Source of the DNA: Caulobacter henricii
GTDB lineage: Bacteria; Pseudomonadota; Alphaproteobacteria; Caulobacterales; Caulobacteraceae
Assembly: GCF_001414055.1 (NCBI RefSeq)
Contig: NZ_CP013002.1
Span: forward strand, 328,501-392,500
DNA: 64,000 nt
Reading direction: 5' to 3'
In this document: piece after piece, positions 10,956-19,777 of the stretch
How positions within the stretch are numbered: position 1 is the first letter of the stretch
How the letters are laid out: each line of letters opens with the position of its first letter
Notes under the pieces: model-generated
Seen by the model: only the letters and a program-made list of their open reading frames with translations
The model's database searches: none
Told to the model about the DNA's origin: nothing
Made by a program: the position numbers and the translations under genes

Positions 10956-11765
10956 CTAAGAGACGGCCAGCCAGTCCGGCAGGTCAAGCCTGACGGGGCG
11001 CCCGTCCACGGTGAGGTCTTCTGCCTCGATGCGGTCAAGGCGAAGGGCGGCCATGGCGCGGCCCTCGCGGCCGGACAGCACTTCGCCGGCCCGACGCTCG
11101 CCGGCCAGGATCTCGGTGCCGAAGGCGGGGGGCGGACCGTCGAAGCTGATGGGCCCCATCCGGGTCTTGATCAGGCCTCGCCGCTTCATGCGGCTGGTGG
11201 TCTCCTGGCCGACGAAACAGCCCTTCTTGAAGTCGATGCCGTTCAGCAGGTCGAAATTGGCCTCGATCGGATAGGTCTTGTCACTGAGCCAGTCAGCCGG
11301 CCCGGGGACACCGAGGGCGAGACAATGGGCATCATAGGCGCCTTCATCCGTGGTCGGAGCAATGTCGAGGCCATAGGCGCGGGCTCCGAGCCCAGGCAGG
11401 CGCGGGTCGCGATAAAGGCCGGGGCGGTTTTCCACGGTCCCGTCGGTCGGGAAGGCGGCGATAACGGTCAGGTCGCTGGCCGCGATCTCGACCTTGGCCC
11501 GCAGGCGATACATGGTCAGGCGCTGGAGGATGGCCTCTCGGTGCTGGGCCGCCACGTCCAGCAGGGCACCGCTCTGTGTCCCCGCCACGAAGAGGTCATA
11601 GAGCAACCGGCCCTGGGGGGTGAGAATCGCGCCCAGACGCAGTTCGCCCTCGGCCAGGGTCTCGACATCCTGGGTGATCAGGCCCTGCAGGAACGACCGC
11701 CAATCGGGACCGGACAGGGCGATCACGGCGCGGGACGACAGGGGGGCGAGGGCGGTCGTGGACAT
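10956..11765 (-). CDS. ygfZ: YgfZ/GcvT-family folate-binding protein
   Basis: Family members help build or repair iron-sulfur clusters in a folate-dependent way and affect tRNA modification. 269 aa. The diagnostic signature KGCFVGQE occurs near residue 181, just after the DFKK segment; the N-terminal GcvT-like fold shows FLQGLITQDVETL and AILTPQGRLLYDLFV. The last third is the barrel domain ending in DLPDWL. Cytoplasmic. It is divergent from the GT9 gene with about 110 bp between them. Confidence 0.92.
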   Translation of the reverse strand: MSTTALAPLSSRAVIALSGPDWRSFLQGLITQDVETLAEGELRLGAILTPQGRLLYDLFVAGTQSGALLDVAAQHREAILQRLTMYRLRAKVEIAASDLTVIAAFPTDGTVENRPGLYRDPRLPGLGARAYGLDIAPTTDEGAYDAHCLALGVPGPADWLSDKTYPIEANFDLLNGIDFKKGCFVGQETTSRMKRRGLIKTRMGPISFDGPPPAFGTEILAGERRAGEVLSGREGRAMAALRLDRIEAEDLTVDGRPVRLDLPDWLAVS

Positions 11766-11874
11766 CTGTCCTATGTGGCGTGCGACAGCGTGTCGCGCCA
11801 GTGGGCGCGTTTACGGAAACTCAAGCCGTCATCGTGGGATGCGCCGACTCGCCGATGAGCCTATACCTTCCCCG

Positions 11875-13062
11875 ATGACACAGCGGGCCTTCCCGATTCT
11901 CTTCATCACCGCCACGCGGATTGGCGATGCCGTGCTGTCGTCCGGCCTGATCCGCATGCTGGCCGACGAGATCCCCGGTGCCCGGTTCACCATTGTCGCG
12001 GGCCCGCTCGCCGCTCCCCTGTTTGCCCATGTTCCCGGCCTCGACCAGGTCATCGTCATGGAGAAGGGCAAGGGCAAGGGCCACTGGTTCAAGTTGTGGA
12101 ACCAGGTTCGTCACAAGAAATGGAGCCTGATCGTCGACCTGCGCGGCTCAGCCACGGCCCTGTTCCTGCGTCGCGACAAGCGGGCGATCTGGAAGAAGGT
12201 CCCTGGCGAGGTCGTTCACAAGGTGATCGATGCAGCCCGGGTGCTGAAGCTGGACGGCGCACCGCCGGCCCCGCACCTCTACATCACCCCCGAGGTCCAG
12301 GCCCTGGCCGACCAGATGCTGGCCGTGAAGCCCGGCGAGACCGCAGGGCCCCTGCTGGCCATGGGCCCCGCCGCCAACTGGGTCGGCAAGGTCTGGCCGA
12401 TCGAGCGTTTTGCCCAGACGGCCGGGCAGCTTCTGGGTCCCGACGGTCCCCTGGCCGGCGGCCGCCTGCTGATCCTCGGCGGGCCCGAGGATGGCCGCAT
12501 GGTCGAGGAACTGCGCATGGCCTCGGCGCGTGGCCGATGCGTGGACCTGACGGGCAAGGTCGATCTGTTGACCGCCTATGCCTGCCTGAAGCGTGCCGAC
12601 CTGTTCATCGGCAATGACAGTGGCCTGATGCACATCGCCGCCGCCGCGGGAACCCCAACCGTCGGCCTGTTTGGCCCCTCCGACGAGCGCCGCTACGCCC
12701 CCTGGGGCCCCCTGACCCGCGCCGTCCGGGGTCCGCGCGCCTTCGAACAGTTTCTCGAGGTCGATCCCGACCTCTCCCAGGCCATCCGCCACATGAGCGA
12801 TCTGCCGGTGGCCACCGTTGTCAAGGCGGCCAAGGCCTTGCTGGTCGAGGTGACGCCGGCGCTGGAACCGGCAAGCCTGGCCGAAGCCTTGCCCGTCGTC
12901 GAACCCGCCGAGCCGGACATCATCCTGCCAGCCGCACCTCCAGCCGAAACGGTTGAAGGCGAGAACTCCGCGCCGGACCTTGAGCCGGTCCTTGAGGACA
13001 CCGCCGCCTCCGCTGCTGAGGCCCGGGACCCCGGCACCGTAGCGACGACGCCTGTGCCCTGA
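11875..13062 (+). CDS. Glycosyltransferase family 9 (heptosyltransferase-like)
   Basis: Predicted LPS core or related glycosyltransferase using an ADP-heptose-type donor. 395 aa from ATG 11875; an ATG 20 nt upstream is closed by a stop. The N-terminal Rossmann domain opens ILFITATRIGDAVLSSGLI, typical of GT9. The C-terminal domain has GPAANWVGKVWPIERFA, the donor site NDSGLMHIAAAAGTPTVGLFG and a conserved PWGP. The last ~70 residues (from about 325) are a Pro/Glu/Ala-rich acidic tail that is not part of the fold and looks disordered, an unusual addition. A terminator-like hairpin follows immediately. Confidence 0.88.
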   Translation: MTQRAFPILFITATRIGDAVLSSGLIRMLADEIPGARFTIVAGPLAAPLFAHVPGLDQVIVMEKGKGKGHWFKLWNQVRHKKWSLIVDLRGSATALFLRRDKRAIWKKVPGEVVHKVIDAARVLKLDGAPPAPHLYITPEVQALADQMLAVKPGETAGPLLAMGPAANWVGKVWPIERFAQTAGQLLGPDGPLAGGRLLILGGPEDGRMVEELRMASARGRCVDLTGKVDLLTAYACLKRADLFIGNDSGLMHIAAAAGTPTVGLFGPSDERRYAPWGPLTRAVRGPRAFEQFLEVDPDLSQAIRHMSDLPVATVVKAAKALLVEVTPALEPASLAEALPVVEPAEPDIILPAAPPAETVEGENSAPDLEPVLEDTAASAAEARDPGTVATTPVP

Positions 13063-13100
13063 GGCGAGCGTTTTTCGCTGCGCCTCTCGACTTTTCTTCC
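13061..13100 (+). terminator. Rho-independent terminator after GT9
   Basis: The left arm GAGGCGAGCG (13061-13070) and right arm CGCTGCGCCTC (13076-13086) pair with one bulged base around a TTTTT loop, followed by a T-rich stretch (13088-13099). It starts at the last base of the GT9 stop codon and separates GT9 from the ECF42 operon. Confidence 0.6.
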
Positions 13101-13107
13101 AGCCGCC

Positions 13108-13134
13108 TGTCGAATCCGCTCGACCTCGCACGTC
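13108..13134 (+). promoter_or_regulatory. Candidate ECF41/ECF42-type promoter for the DGPF-sigma operon
   Basis: TGTCGAA (13108-13114), a 16 nt spacer, then CGTC (13131-13134). This matches the form reported for ECF41/ECF42 sigma factors (a TGTC-type -35 and CG[A/T]C-type -10), and the ECF42-type gene lies two genes downstream. Transcription would start near 13140, about 45 nt before the DGPF start codon. Autoregulation is inferred. Confidence 0.6.
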
Positions 13135-13184
13135 TCTGCTTCCGAAGGCGGCGCGGCGTGCGCCTGCCGGATGGGAGACCTGCC

Positions 13185-13529
13185 GTGAAATACATGCTGC
13201 TGATCTATGAGACCGAAGCCAACTATGCCGGCGAAGCGGGCGAAAAGCTGCTGGCCGACATCATCGCCCAGCACATGAAACTGGGGGCGGAGCTTGCTGC
13301 CTCAGGGATTGACTGGAGCGGCTCGGAACTGGCTCCGACCTTTACGGCAGCCACGGTGGGCGGGAACGGCGTCGTCCATGACGGCCCGTTTGCCGAGACC
13401 CACGAACAGCTGGGCGGCTACTACATGGTCGACGTGCCCGACCGCGAGGCAGCCATTGCCTGGGCGCGCAAGATCCCCCTGTCGCCCGGCGGCAAGGTCG
13501 AGGTCCGGCCGACCGGCGGTCACGGCTAG
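13185..13529 (+). CDS. YCII-related DGPF-domain protein
   Basis: 114 aa from a GTG at 13185, preceded by GGGAGA. The start gives VKYMLLIYETEANY, the usual opening of this family. The name-giving DGPF motif is present in VVHDGPFAETHEQLGGYYMVDV near residues 68-85, and the C-terminus is KIPLSPGGKVEVRP. The biochemical function is not established. DGPF genes are the typical partners and targets of ECF42 sigma factors, and here the sigma gene follows 6 bp downstream, supporting one operon. Confidence 0.9.
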   Translation: MKYMLLIYETEANYAGEAGEKLLADIIAQHMKLGAELAASGIDWSGSELAPTFTAATVGGNGVVHDGPFAETHEQLGGYYMVDVPDREAAIAWARKIPLSPGGKVEVRPTGGHG

Positions 13530-13535
13530 GCGCTG

Positions 13536-14768
13536 ATGTCCGGGGCGGTGGGTCTCGACCGAGTCGCCCGCGAAAACGGCGGACGGATCATTGCCGCCCT
13601 GGCCGCCGGCTTCCGCGATCTGGACCTGGCCGAGGAGGCCTTTGCCGAGGCCTGCGCCCGCGCGGCGGCGGCCTGGCCATCGCGGCCGCCGCAAGATCCG
13701 GCCGCCTGGCTTTACGCCACGGCCCGCCGCGCGGCCCTCGACGCCGTGCGGCGGCGCGGCGTACGGCGGCGCCTTGCGCCTGAGCCGCCCGAACCGACGC
13801 CGAGCGTGGAGGAGGCCATGACCTCCGACGAGGCCCTGATCCCTGACGAGCGGTTGCGGCTGATCTTCGTCTGCTGCCATCCGGTCGTGCCGGTCGAGGC
13901 GCGCGCCTCCCTGACCCTCCGGCTGGTCTGCGGTCTCAGTGTGCGCGAGATCGCCCGCGCCTTTCTGGTGGCCGAGCCGGCCATGTTCCAGCGTCTGACG
14001 CGGGCCAAGCGCCGGATCGCCCAGTCGGGCGAGCCGTTCGAGATTCCCGGTCCCGAGGCCTGGACGGAACGTCTGTCGGCGGTTCTGTCGACCCTGGAGG
14101 TGGCCTATGCCCGTGCCCATGGCGACGCGGCCGGGGCCGGAGCCCATGCCGGCTTTGCCCGTGAGATGCTGGACCTGACCGGGGTGCTGGTCGGGCTTTT
14201 GCCGAACGAGCCCGAAGGCCTGGGGTTTGCGGCCCTGGTCCGCTATGCCGAGGCGCGGCGGCCAGCCCGGCTGGATGAGACCGGGGCCATGGTGCCCCTG
14301 TCCGAGCAGGATCCGGCCCTCTGGCGGCGGTCCCTGATCGTCGAGGCCGAGGCCCTGCTGCGTCGCGCGGCTGATCTCGACAGGCCGGGCCCGCGCCAAC
14401 TGCAGGCGGCCATCCATGCGGTCTGGTGCGGCCGCAGAAGTCTGGAGGAGCCGCCGCGCTGGGGCACGGTCCTGGCCCTCTATGACGCCTTGCTGGCCTG
14501 GCGGGATGATCCGGTGGTGCGCCTGAACCGCGCGGTGGCCCTGGCCGAGGTGGCCGGACCGTCGGCTGCCCTGGCCCAGGTCGAGGGACTGAGCCCGGCC
14601 GGCCTGGACGACTTTGCCCCGTACCATGCGCTACGCGCCGACCTGCTGGCCCGGCTGGACCGGACCGTCGAGGCCTGCGCGTCCTATGACCGGGCCCTGG
14701 CCCTCGATCCGGGTCCCGCTGAGCGCCTGTGGCTGCAGCGTCGTCGCGGCGCGCTGATGATGGATTGA
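13536..14768 (+). CDS. ECF42-type sigma factor with TPR-like C-terminal extension
   Basis: 410 aa, twice the length of a classic ECF factor. Sigma region 2 is at about residues 10-75 (FRDLDLAEEAFAEACARAAA ... WLYATARRAALDAVRRR) and region 4 at about 105-160 (LRLVCGLSVREIARAFLVAE with RAKRRI). The remaining ~240 residues form the extension of this group, ending in TPR-like helices (YHALRADLLARLDRTVEACASYDRALALDPG). ECF42 factors lack a membrane anti-sigma; the C-terminal extension is thought to control activity. The DGPF gene upstream and the matching promoter complete the module. The inducing signal is unknown. Confidence 0.9.
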   Translation: MSGAVGLDRVARENGGRIIAALAAGFRDLDLAEEAFAEACARAAAAWPSRPPQDPAAWLYATARRAALDAVRRRGVRRRLAPEPPEPTPSVEEAMTSDEALIPDERLRLIFVCCHPVVPVEARASLTLRLVCGLSVREIARAFLVAEPAMFQRLTRAKRRIAQSGEPFEIPGPEAWTERLSAVLSTLEVAYARAHGDAAGAGAHAGFAREMLDLTGVLVGLLPNEPEGLGFAALVRYAEARRPARLDETGAMVPLSEQDPALWRRSLIVEAEALLRRAADLDRPGPRQLQAAIHAVWCGRRSLEEPPRWGTVLALYDALLAWRDDPVVRLNRAVALAEVAGPSAALAQVEGLSPAGLDDFAPYHALRADLLARLDRTVEACASYDRALALDPGPAERLWLQRRRGALMMD

Positions 14769-14799
14769 ACAGTCCCCTGAGGCGCGGGATAAAGCGCCC

Positions 14800-16584
14800 A
14801 TGGACGGATCATCCCCCGCTACCGCGCCCTTCCGCGACGCCCGCTATGCCCCCCGCGCCCTCGAGGTCGAACAGCGCGGCGACGCGCTGATCCTGCGCAA
14901 TCCCATGGCCTATTCCGAGGCGGTGCAGACCGTCACCGCGCCGCTGGTGCGCTGGTCGGTCGAGGCCCCGGACCGGGTCTGGCTGGCCGAGCGCGACGGC
15001 GAGGGCTGGCGGACTGTGACCTATACCGAGGCCCGAGCCCGGATCGAAGCCCTCGCCGGCGGGCTGAAGGCCCTGGGTCTTGGACCGGGCAAACCCCTGC
15101 TGATCCTGGCCCGCAACGGCATCGACCATGCCCTGATCGGCTACGCCGCCATGAGCCTGGGCGCGCCCATTGCGCCGGTGTCGCCGCAGTACGGCCTGGC
15201 CGGCGCCGACCTGTCGCGGCTGGACTTCGCCGTTCAGCGTCTGAAGCCGGCAGCGGTCTATGCCGATGACGCCGTGGCCTTCGGCGGGGCCCTTGCCGCG
15301 CCTTTCCTGGCCGGGCTGCCGGTGATCGCCAGCCAGAACGCCAGAGATAGTGATATTCCGTATACGGATCTGCTCGAGGCCCCGCCGGTTGCGCCGCTCT
15401 GCCGGCCCTCCGACGTGGCCAAGCTGCTGCTGACCTCGGGCTCGACCGGCAAGCCCAAGGCCGTGGTCTGCACCCACGCCAATATCGCGCTGAACGCCGC
15501 CCAGATCGAGGCCTGCTACGCCGATCCCGAGCCGCCGGTGCTGGTCAATTCCTCGCCCTGGAGCCACAGCCTCGGGGCCAACGCCATCCTGCACATGGTG
15601 CTGCACCGGGGCGGAACCCTCTATATCGACGCCGGCCAGCCGACGCCGACCCGGTTTGGCGAGACCCTGCGCAACCTGCGCGAGGTGGCGACCACCTATC
15701 ACAACATGGTCCCGGCCGGCTGGGGCCTGCTGGTCGGCGAGCTGGAACGGGACGCGGCCCTGGCGGCGCAGTTTTTCGAGAAGGTCCGGGTCCTGCAATA
15801 TGGCGGGGCGTCCATGGCCCAGTCGATCCTCGACCGGATCCAGGCTGTCGCGGTGCGCACCATCGGCGAGCGGGTCAGTTTCGCGGCCGGCTATGGCGCG
15901 ACCGAGACGGGGCCGACTGCCTGCAACATCCACTGGCTGAACGCCCGCTCGGGCATGGTCGGCCTGCCGACCCCCGGCACGGCGGTAAAACTGGTGCCGA
16001 CCGGCGACAAGTTCGAGATCCGGGTGAAGGGACCCCAGGTCTCGCCCGGCTATCTCGACCAGCCCGACGCCACCCGCGACGCCTTTGACGAGGACGGCTT
16101 CTACCGGCTGGGCGACGCGGCGCGCCTGGCAGATCCCGAGGATCCGTCGGCGGGCCTGGTGTTCGACGGCCGGCTGGTCGAGAACTTCAAACTGGCCAGC
16201 GGCACCTTCGTCGCCGCCGGCGCCCTGAGGGTCGCGGCGGTGTCGGCCATCGGTGGGGTTGTGTCTGATGCCCTGGTCTGCGGCGAGGGGCACGACGGGG
16301 TCGGACTGATGCTGTTTGTCGATCCCACGGCCGCCGCGCGCCTGGGTGATGCCACCGCTGTGCGGGCGGCGATCATCGAGGGCCTCGAGCGGCTCAATGC
16401 CACGGCCAAGGGTGGCGGCAAGGTGGCCCGCGCCCTGATCCTTGACGGCGCGCCCGACGCCGCCTCCGGTGAGTTGACTGACAAGGGCTATATCAACCAG
16501 GCCCTGGCCCGGGACCGCCGTCCGGTCGAGATGCAGCGCCTGTTCGCCGAGGCCCCCGACGACGGGGTGATGGTGTTCCTCTGA
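14800..16584 (+). CDS. Feruloyl-CoA synthetase-like AMP-dependent acyl-CoA ligase
   Basis: 594 aa ANL-family adenylating enzyme, which would activate a carboxylic acid to its CoA thioester via an acyl-AMP. The P-loop is LLLTSGSTGKPKAVVCTH (~residues 205-222). Other core motifs are YGATETGPTA and the DGFYRLGDAA hinge region, with the C-terminal lysine region TDKGYINQALAR. The long N-terminus (FRDARYAPRALEVEQRGDAL) resembles feruloyl-CoA synthases rather than acetyl-CoA synthetases. Ferulate as substrate is inference; another aryl or fatty acid is possible. It follows the ECF gene by 31 bp. An R1 palindromic repeat begins just after the stop. Confidence 0.82.
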   Translation: MDGSSPATAPFRDARYAPRALEVEQRGDALILRNPMAYSEAVQTVTAPLVRWSVEAPDRVWLAERDGEGWRTVTYTEARARIEALAGGLKALGLGPGKPLLILARNGIDHALIGYAAMSLGAPIAPVSPQYGLAGADLSRLDFAVQRLKPAAVYADDAVAFGGALAAPFLAGLPVIASQNARDSDIPYTDLLEAPPVAPLCRPSDVAKLLLTSGSTGKPKAVVCTHANIALNAAQIEACYADPEPPVLVNSSPWSHSLGANAILHMVLHRGGTLYIDAGQPTPTRFGETLRNLREVATTYHNMVPAGWGLLVGELERDAALAAQFFEKVRVLQYGGASMAQSILDRIQAVAVRTIGERVSFAAGYGATETGPTACNIHWLNARSGMVGLPTPGTAVKLVPTGDKFEIRVKGPQVSPGYLDQPDATRDAFDEDGFYRLGDAARLADPEDPSAGLVFDGRLVENFKLASGTFVAAGALRVAAVSAIGGVVSDALVCGEGHDGVGLMLFVDPTAAARLGDATAVRAAIIEGLERLNATAKGGGKVARALILDGAPDAASGELTDKGYINQALARDRRPVEMQRLFAEAPDDGVMVFL

Positions 16585-16585
16585 A

Positions 16586-16690
16586 CTGTCATCCCGGGCG
16601 CAGCGAAGCGCAGGCCCGGTACCGACGCCTGAGCGCCGCGTTTCAGGGCGGTCCCGGATCGGCGCGCTGTGCGCTTGTCCGGGATGACAG
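16586..16690. repeat. Palindromic repeat R1, copy a
   Basis: 105 bp imperfect inverted repeat bounded by CTGTCATCCCGG at the left and CCGGGATGACAG at the right, with inner complementary segments. It shares its ends and the internal ACCGACGCCTGA with copy b at 51300-51402. Copy a lies between the stop of the acyl-CoA ligase and yhhN, and supplies the 3' end of yhhN. It probably folds as a long hairpin and could act as terminator for the convergent genes. No transposase is encoded; it resembles a non-autonomous REP/MITE-like element. Confidence 0.8.
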
Positions 16691-17326
16691 AAATTCGGTC
16701 ACCCCCACGCAGATCAGCAACTGCCCGAAATAGTACAGCCCCCACACGCCCAGCCCGGTCAGGAAATTGTCCGGCAGCGGTCCGGTGCGGGCGAAGATCA
16801 GCAGATCGGAGACCACGAACATCACGGCCCCGATCCCGACCCGGAAGCGGTGGAACCGGCTGGTCCAGGCCGTGGCGGCCATCAGGGACAGGCCCAGGCT
16901 GTAGAAGGCGACGCCCGGTGCGCCGGCCCGGTCGCCGGGTAGCAGCCAGGCGAGAGTGACGGTGGCCGGGACCAGGACGACGGCCAGGGCCAGCTGGCTG
17001 CGCGACAGGGTCGGGCGGCGGTTGCGCAGATAGAGGCCGATGGCGACCAGATGTCCGGCCAGAAAGGCTATGGCCCCGACGGTCAGACCAAGCGCTCCCA
17101 GCAGAACATCGCCCAGGGCCCCCAGGGCCATGACGGCAACCAGGAGCCAGCCGTCGAGCTCGCGTGCCTTCAGGGCCGCATAGACCGCCAGCAAGCTGAC
17201 CCCGAGCCCCTTCCAGGTCAGTTCGGCGGCCTTGGGCAGGCCCAGGTCCCAGGCGGCGACATAGCTGACCCCGGCGATCAGCGAGGCGATCAGCACCCAG
17301 CGCGCCAGCATGTTGGTGTTTGGCAA
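16643..17326 (-). CDS. YhhN family membrane protein (lysoplasmalogenase-like)
   Basis: 227 aa with about eight hydrophobic segments, fitting the YhhN/TMEM86 family, whose eukaryotic members hydrolyse lysoplasmalogen; bacterial function is less clear. Conserved acidic/polar segments are MALGALGDVLLG, FLAGHLVAIGLY and MFVVSDLLIFAR. I use a TTG at 17326 preceded by GGGGGA; the ATG at 17311 is the alternative but lacks a ribosome site. The last ~16 residues (ending TSAQRADPGPP) are encoded by the R1 repeat, so the native C-terminus was probably replaced when the repeat arrived. Confidence 0.8.
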   Translation of the reverse strand: MPNTNMLARWVLIASLIAGVSYVAAWDLGLPKAAELTWKGLGVSLLAVYAALKARELDGWLLVAVMALGALGDVLLGALGLTVGAIAFLAGHLVAIGLYLRNRRPTLSRSQLALAVVLVPATVTLAWLLPGDRAGAPGVAFYSLGLSLMAATAWTSRFHRFRVGIGAVMFVVSDLLIFARTGPLPDNFLTGLGVWGLYYFGQLLICVGVTEFLSSRTSAQRADPGPP

Positions 17327-17467
17327 GGCGATATCCCCCGTGGTCGGACCGCTCTGTGGCCGTCGCGAACGGTTCCAGAGTGCGACAGTCGGGGGGACCG
17401 GTGCAACTCCCGTTGGCGCAAGGCCCGAAATGTTGGATGGAGGGACGAGACTGGTACGGAGAAGACC

Positions 17468-19009
17468 ATGAACGGCGCGGATGCCCTGATCACCACCCTG
17501 GCCGATAACGGCGTCACGGCCTGTTTCGCCAATCCCGGCACCAGCGAGATGCAGTTCGTCGCGGCCCTGGATCGCGAGCCGCGCATGCGCTCGATCCTGT
17601 GCCTGTTCGAGGGCGTCGCCACCGGCGCGGCCGATGGCTATGGCCGGATGGCCGGCAAGCCCGCCTGTACCCTGCTGCACCTGGGTCCCGGCTATGCCAA
17701 TGGCGCGGCCAATCTCCATAATGCCAGGAGAGCCTATACGCCGGTGGTCAATGTGATCGGCGACCATGCCACCGATCACCGCCAGTACGATGCGCCGCTC
17801 AATTCCGACATCGCCGCCCTGGCGGCTCCCAATTCGATCTGGGTCAGGTCTGCCGACAGTGCAGACACGGTCGGCCCGCTGACCGCCGAGGCTGTTGCCG
17901 CCAGCTTTGGCGCGCCCGGCGGCAATGCCTGCCTGATCCTGCCGGCCGACAGCGCTTGGAACGAGACCAATACCGCCGGGCCGGTGATCGAGATCCCGCA
18001 GCCCGCTGCGCCTGACGCCTCGGCGGTCGCCGCTGTTGCTGCCGCGATCAAGGCTGCCGAAAAGCCCGTGATCCTGCTCGGTTCCAGCGCCTGCGGTGAG
18101 GCCGGCATCGCCGCCGCCGGGCGCCTGGCGGCCGTCGGTGTGCGGGTGCTGACCGACACCTTTACCGCCCGTCAGTCACGCGGCGAAGGGCGCTTTCGGC
18201 CCGACAAGATGATGTATTTCGGCGAGCAGGCCCTGAAGGACCTGACCGGAACCGACCTGATGGTCCTGGCCGGTACCAGCCAGCCGGTGGCCTTCTTCGC
18301 CTATCCGGACCGTCCCAGCGTGCTGGTCCCCGAGGGCTGTGATCTTCAGACCCTGTGCGGTCGCGAGGTCGACGCGCCGGCCGCCCTGAACGCCCTGGCC
18401 GACGCGCTGGGCGCGCCCGCCGGGGGGGCGGTCGAGGCCTATGTCGAACCGGCCGCGCCGGGTCCCAAGTTCGACGCCTGGGCCATGGGGGCCTCGATTG
18501 CCCGCCACATGCCGACGGGTGGGATCATTTCTGACGATGCGGTGACCGCCGGCCTGCCGATCTTCACCCAGACCCGCAATGCCCGAGCCCATGACTGGCT
18601 GAGTCTGACCGGTGGGGCCATCGGCCAGGGCATTCCGGTCGCCCTCGGCGCGGCCGTGGCCTGTCCCGAGCGCAAGGTCCTGAGCCTCAATGGCGACGGG
18701 GCGGGGATGTACACGGTGCAGGGCCTGTGGACGATCGCCCGCGAGAAGCTGGACGTCACTGTGGTGATCTTTGCCAACGGGGCTTATCGCATCCTGGGGA
18801 TCGAGATGGGCCGGACCGGTGGCGGAGAGCCCGGACCCAAGGCCTCGCGGCTGCTGGACCTCGGCGACCCGCAGATCGACTGGGTCGCCCTGGCGACAGG
18901 GATGGGCATGCCCGCCGAGCGCGTCGAGACGGCCGAGGCCTTTGACGCGGCCATGGCGCGGGCCATGACGACGCCGGGACCGCATTTCATTGAAGCCGCG
19001 ATGCGATAG
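17468..19009 (+). CDS. Thiamine diphosphate-dependent enzyme (acetolactate synthase / benzoylformate decarboxylase-like)
   Basis: 513 aa from the ATG at 17468, preceded by GGAGAAG. Three-domain ThDP enzyme: the N-terminal PYR domain has the catalytic Glu in [19 protein letters not shown] (~residue 49). A central domain follows, and the C-terminal PP domain has the metal/ThDP motif [14 protein letters not shown] ending at VIFANGAY. A separate small regulatory subunit is not present, and the sequence is nearer to the ALS-like/MdlC group than to biosynthetic IlvB. Reaction inferred: decarboxylation or carboligation of a 2-oxo acid. It is followed after 7 bp by a nitroreductase, so the two are co-transcribed. 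Confidence 0.82.
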   Translation: MNGADALITTLADNGVTACFANPGTSEMQFVAALDREPRMRSILCLFEGVATGAADGYGRMAGKPACTLLHLGPGYANGAANLHNARRAYTPVVNVIGDHATDHRQYDAPLNSDIAALAAPNSIWVRSADSADTVGPLTAEAVAASFGAPGGNACLILPADSAWNETNTAGPVIEIPQPAAPDASAVAAVAAAIKAAEKPVILLGSSACGEAGIAAAGRLAAVGVRVLTDTFTARQSRGEGRFRPDKMMYFGEQALKDLTGTDLMVLAGTSQPVAFFAYPDRPSVLVPEGCDLQTLCGREVDAPAALNALADALGAPAGGAVEAYVEPAAPGPKFDAWAMGASIARHMPTGGIISDDAVTAGLPIFTQTRNARAHDWLSLTGGAIGQGIPVALGAAVACPERKVLSLNGDGAGMYTVQGLWTIAREKLDVTVVIFANGAYRILGIEMGRTGGGEPGPKASRLLDLGDPQIDWVALATGMGMPAERVETAEAFDAAMARAMTTPGPHFIEAAMR

Positions 19010-19016
19010 GCGCGCC

Positions 19017-19694
19017 ATGACCACCGAACCTTCTCACCTACCCCTGCCGGATCGCTGGGACCTGACCGACGAGCAGATGCTGGAGCGTGCGGAAGCGGCC
19101 CTGGTCCGCCTGCGCCGCCGGCACACGATTCGCGACTTCAGCGACCGTCCCGTGCCACGGTCGGTGGTCGAGCGCTGTATCGAAGCGGCGGCTACTGCGC
19201 CCAGCGGTGCCAACCAGCAGCCCTGGCGATTTGTCCTGATTGGGCCGGGTCCCTTGCGCACGGAACTTCGCGCCGCAGCCGAGGCCGAAGAACGGGAGTT
19301 CTACGCCGGCCGGGCCGGAGAGGCCTGGCTCGATGCTCTCGCGCCCCTGGGCACCGACGCCGACAAGCCCTTCCTTGAGACCGCCCCCTGGCTGATCGCC
19401 ATCTTCGGCCAGCGGCATGGCGTCGACGCCCAGGGCGGCAAGATCAAGCACTACTACGTGCCCGAATCGGTCGGCATAGCGACCGGGTTCCTGATCGCGG
19501 CGCTCAACGAGGCGGGTCTGGCGACCCTGACCCACACGCCCAGTCCGATGGGCTTTCTCAACACGGCCCTAGGGCGGCCAGAGCATGAAAAGCCCTATAT
19601 CCTGCTGGTTGTCGGCCACCCGGCGCAGGACGCCACCGTCCCCGCTCACGCCAAGTCCAAGCTGGCCCTGGATGCCGTGATGAGCCTGCGCTGA
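19017..19694 (+). CDS. Nitroreductase-family FMN oxidoreductase
   Basis: 225 aa. The family opens [15 protein letters not shown] (~residues 35-50), giving the FMN phosphate contacts, followed by [19 protein letters not shown] (~65-83) for FMN binding. The C-terminal part has [28 protein letters not shown] and [11 protein letters not shown]. The arrangement resembles the subgroup that includes iodotyrosine deiodinase-like and BluB-like enzymes; the substrate is not assignable. The start at 19017 is 7 bp after the ThDP enzyme stop, consistent with an operon. Confidence 0.85.
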   Translation: MTTEPSHLPLPDRWDLTDEQMLERAEAALVRLRRRHTIRDFSDRPVPRSVVERCIEAAATAPSGANQQPWRFVLIGPGPLRTELRAAAEAEEREFYAGRAGEAWLDALAPLGTDADKPFLETAPWLIAIFGQRHGVDAQGGKIKHYYVPESVGIATGFLIAALNEAGLATLTHTPSPMGFLNTALGRPEHEKPYILLVVGHPAQDATVPAHAKSKLALDAVMSLR

Positions 19695-19720
19695 GCAGGT
19701 CTTTCCGGACTCCTGGCAAC

Positions 19721-19754
19721 AAAAAAGCCCGCCGGGATCGCTCCCGGCGGGCTT
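19721..19754 (-). terminator. Rho-independent terminator
   Basis: A perfect 13 bp stem (19725-19737 with 19742-19754) and 4 nt loop. On the minus strand it ends in a run of T from the A-tract at 19721-19726, so it is a classic terminator for the cysteine-repeat gene. On the plus strand it could also stop nitroreductase transcripts, though with a weak T tract. Confidence 0.9.
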
Positions 19755-19777
19755 GCTGTTTCAGGCTTGCGGCCTGA

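Noticed and set aside
17327..17467. Riboswitch (TPP type) ahead of the ThDP enzyme
   Set aside because: The conserved TPP motif words (CUGAGA, ACCUGAU) are absent.
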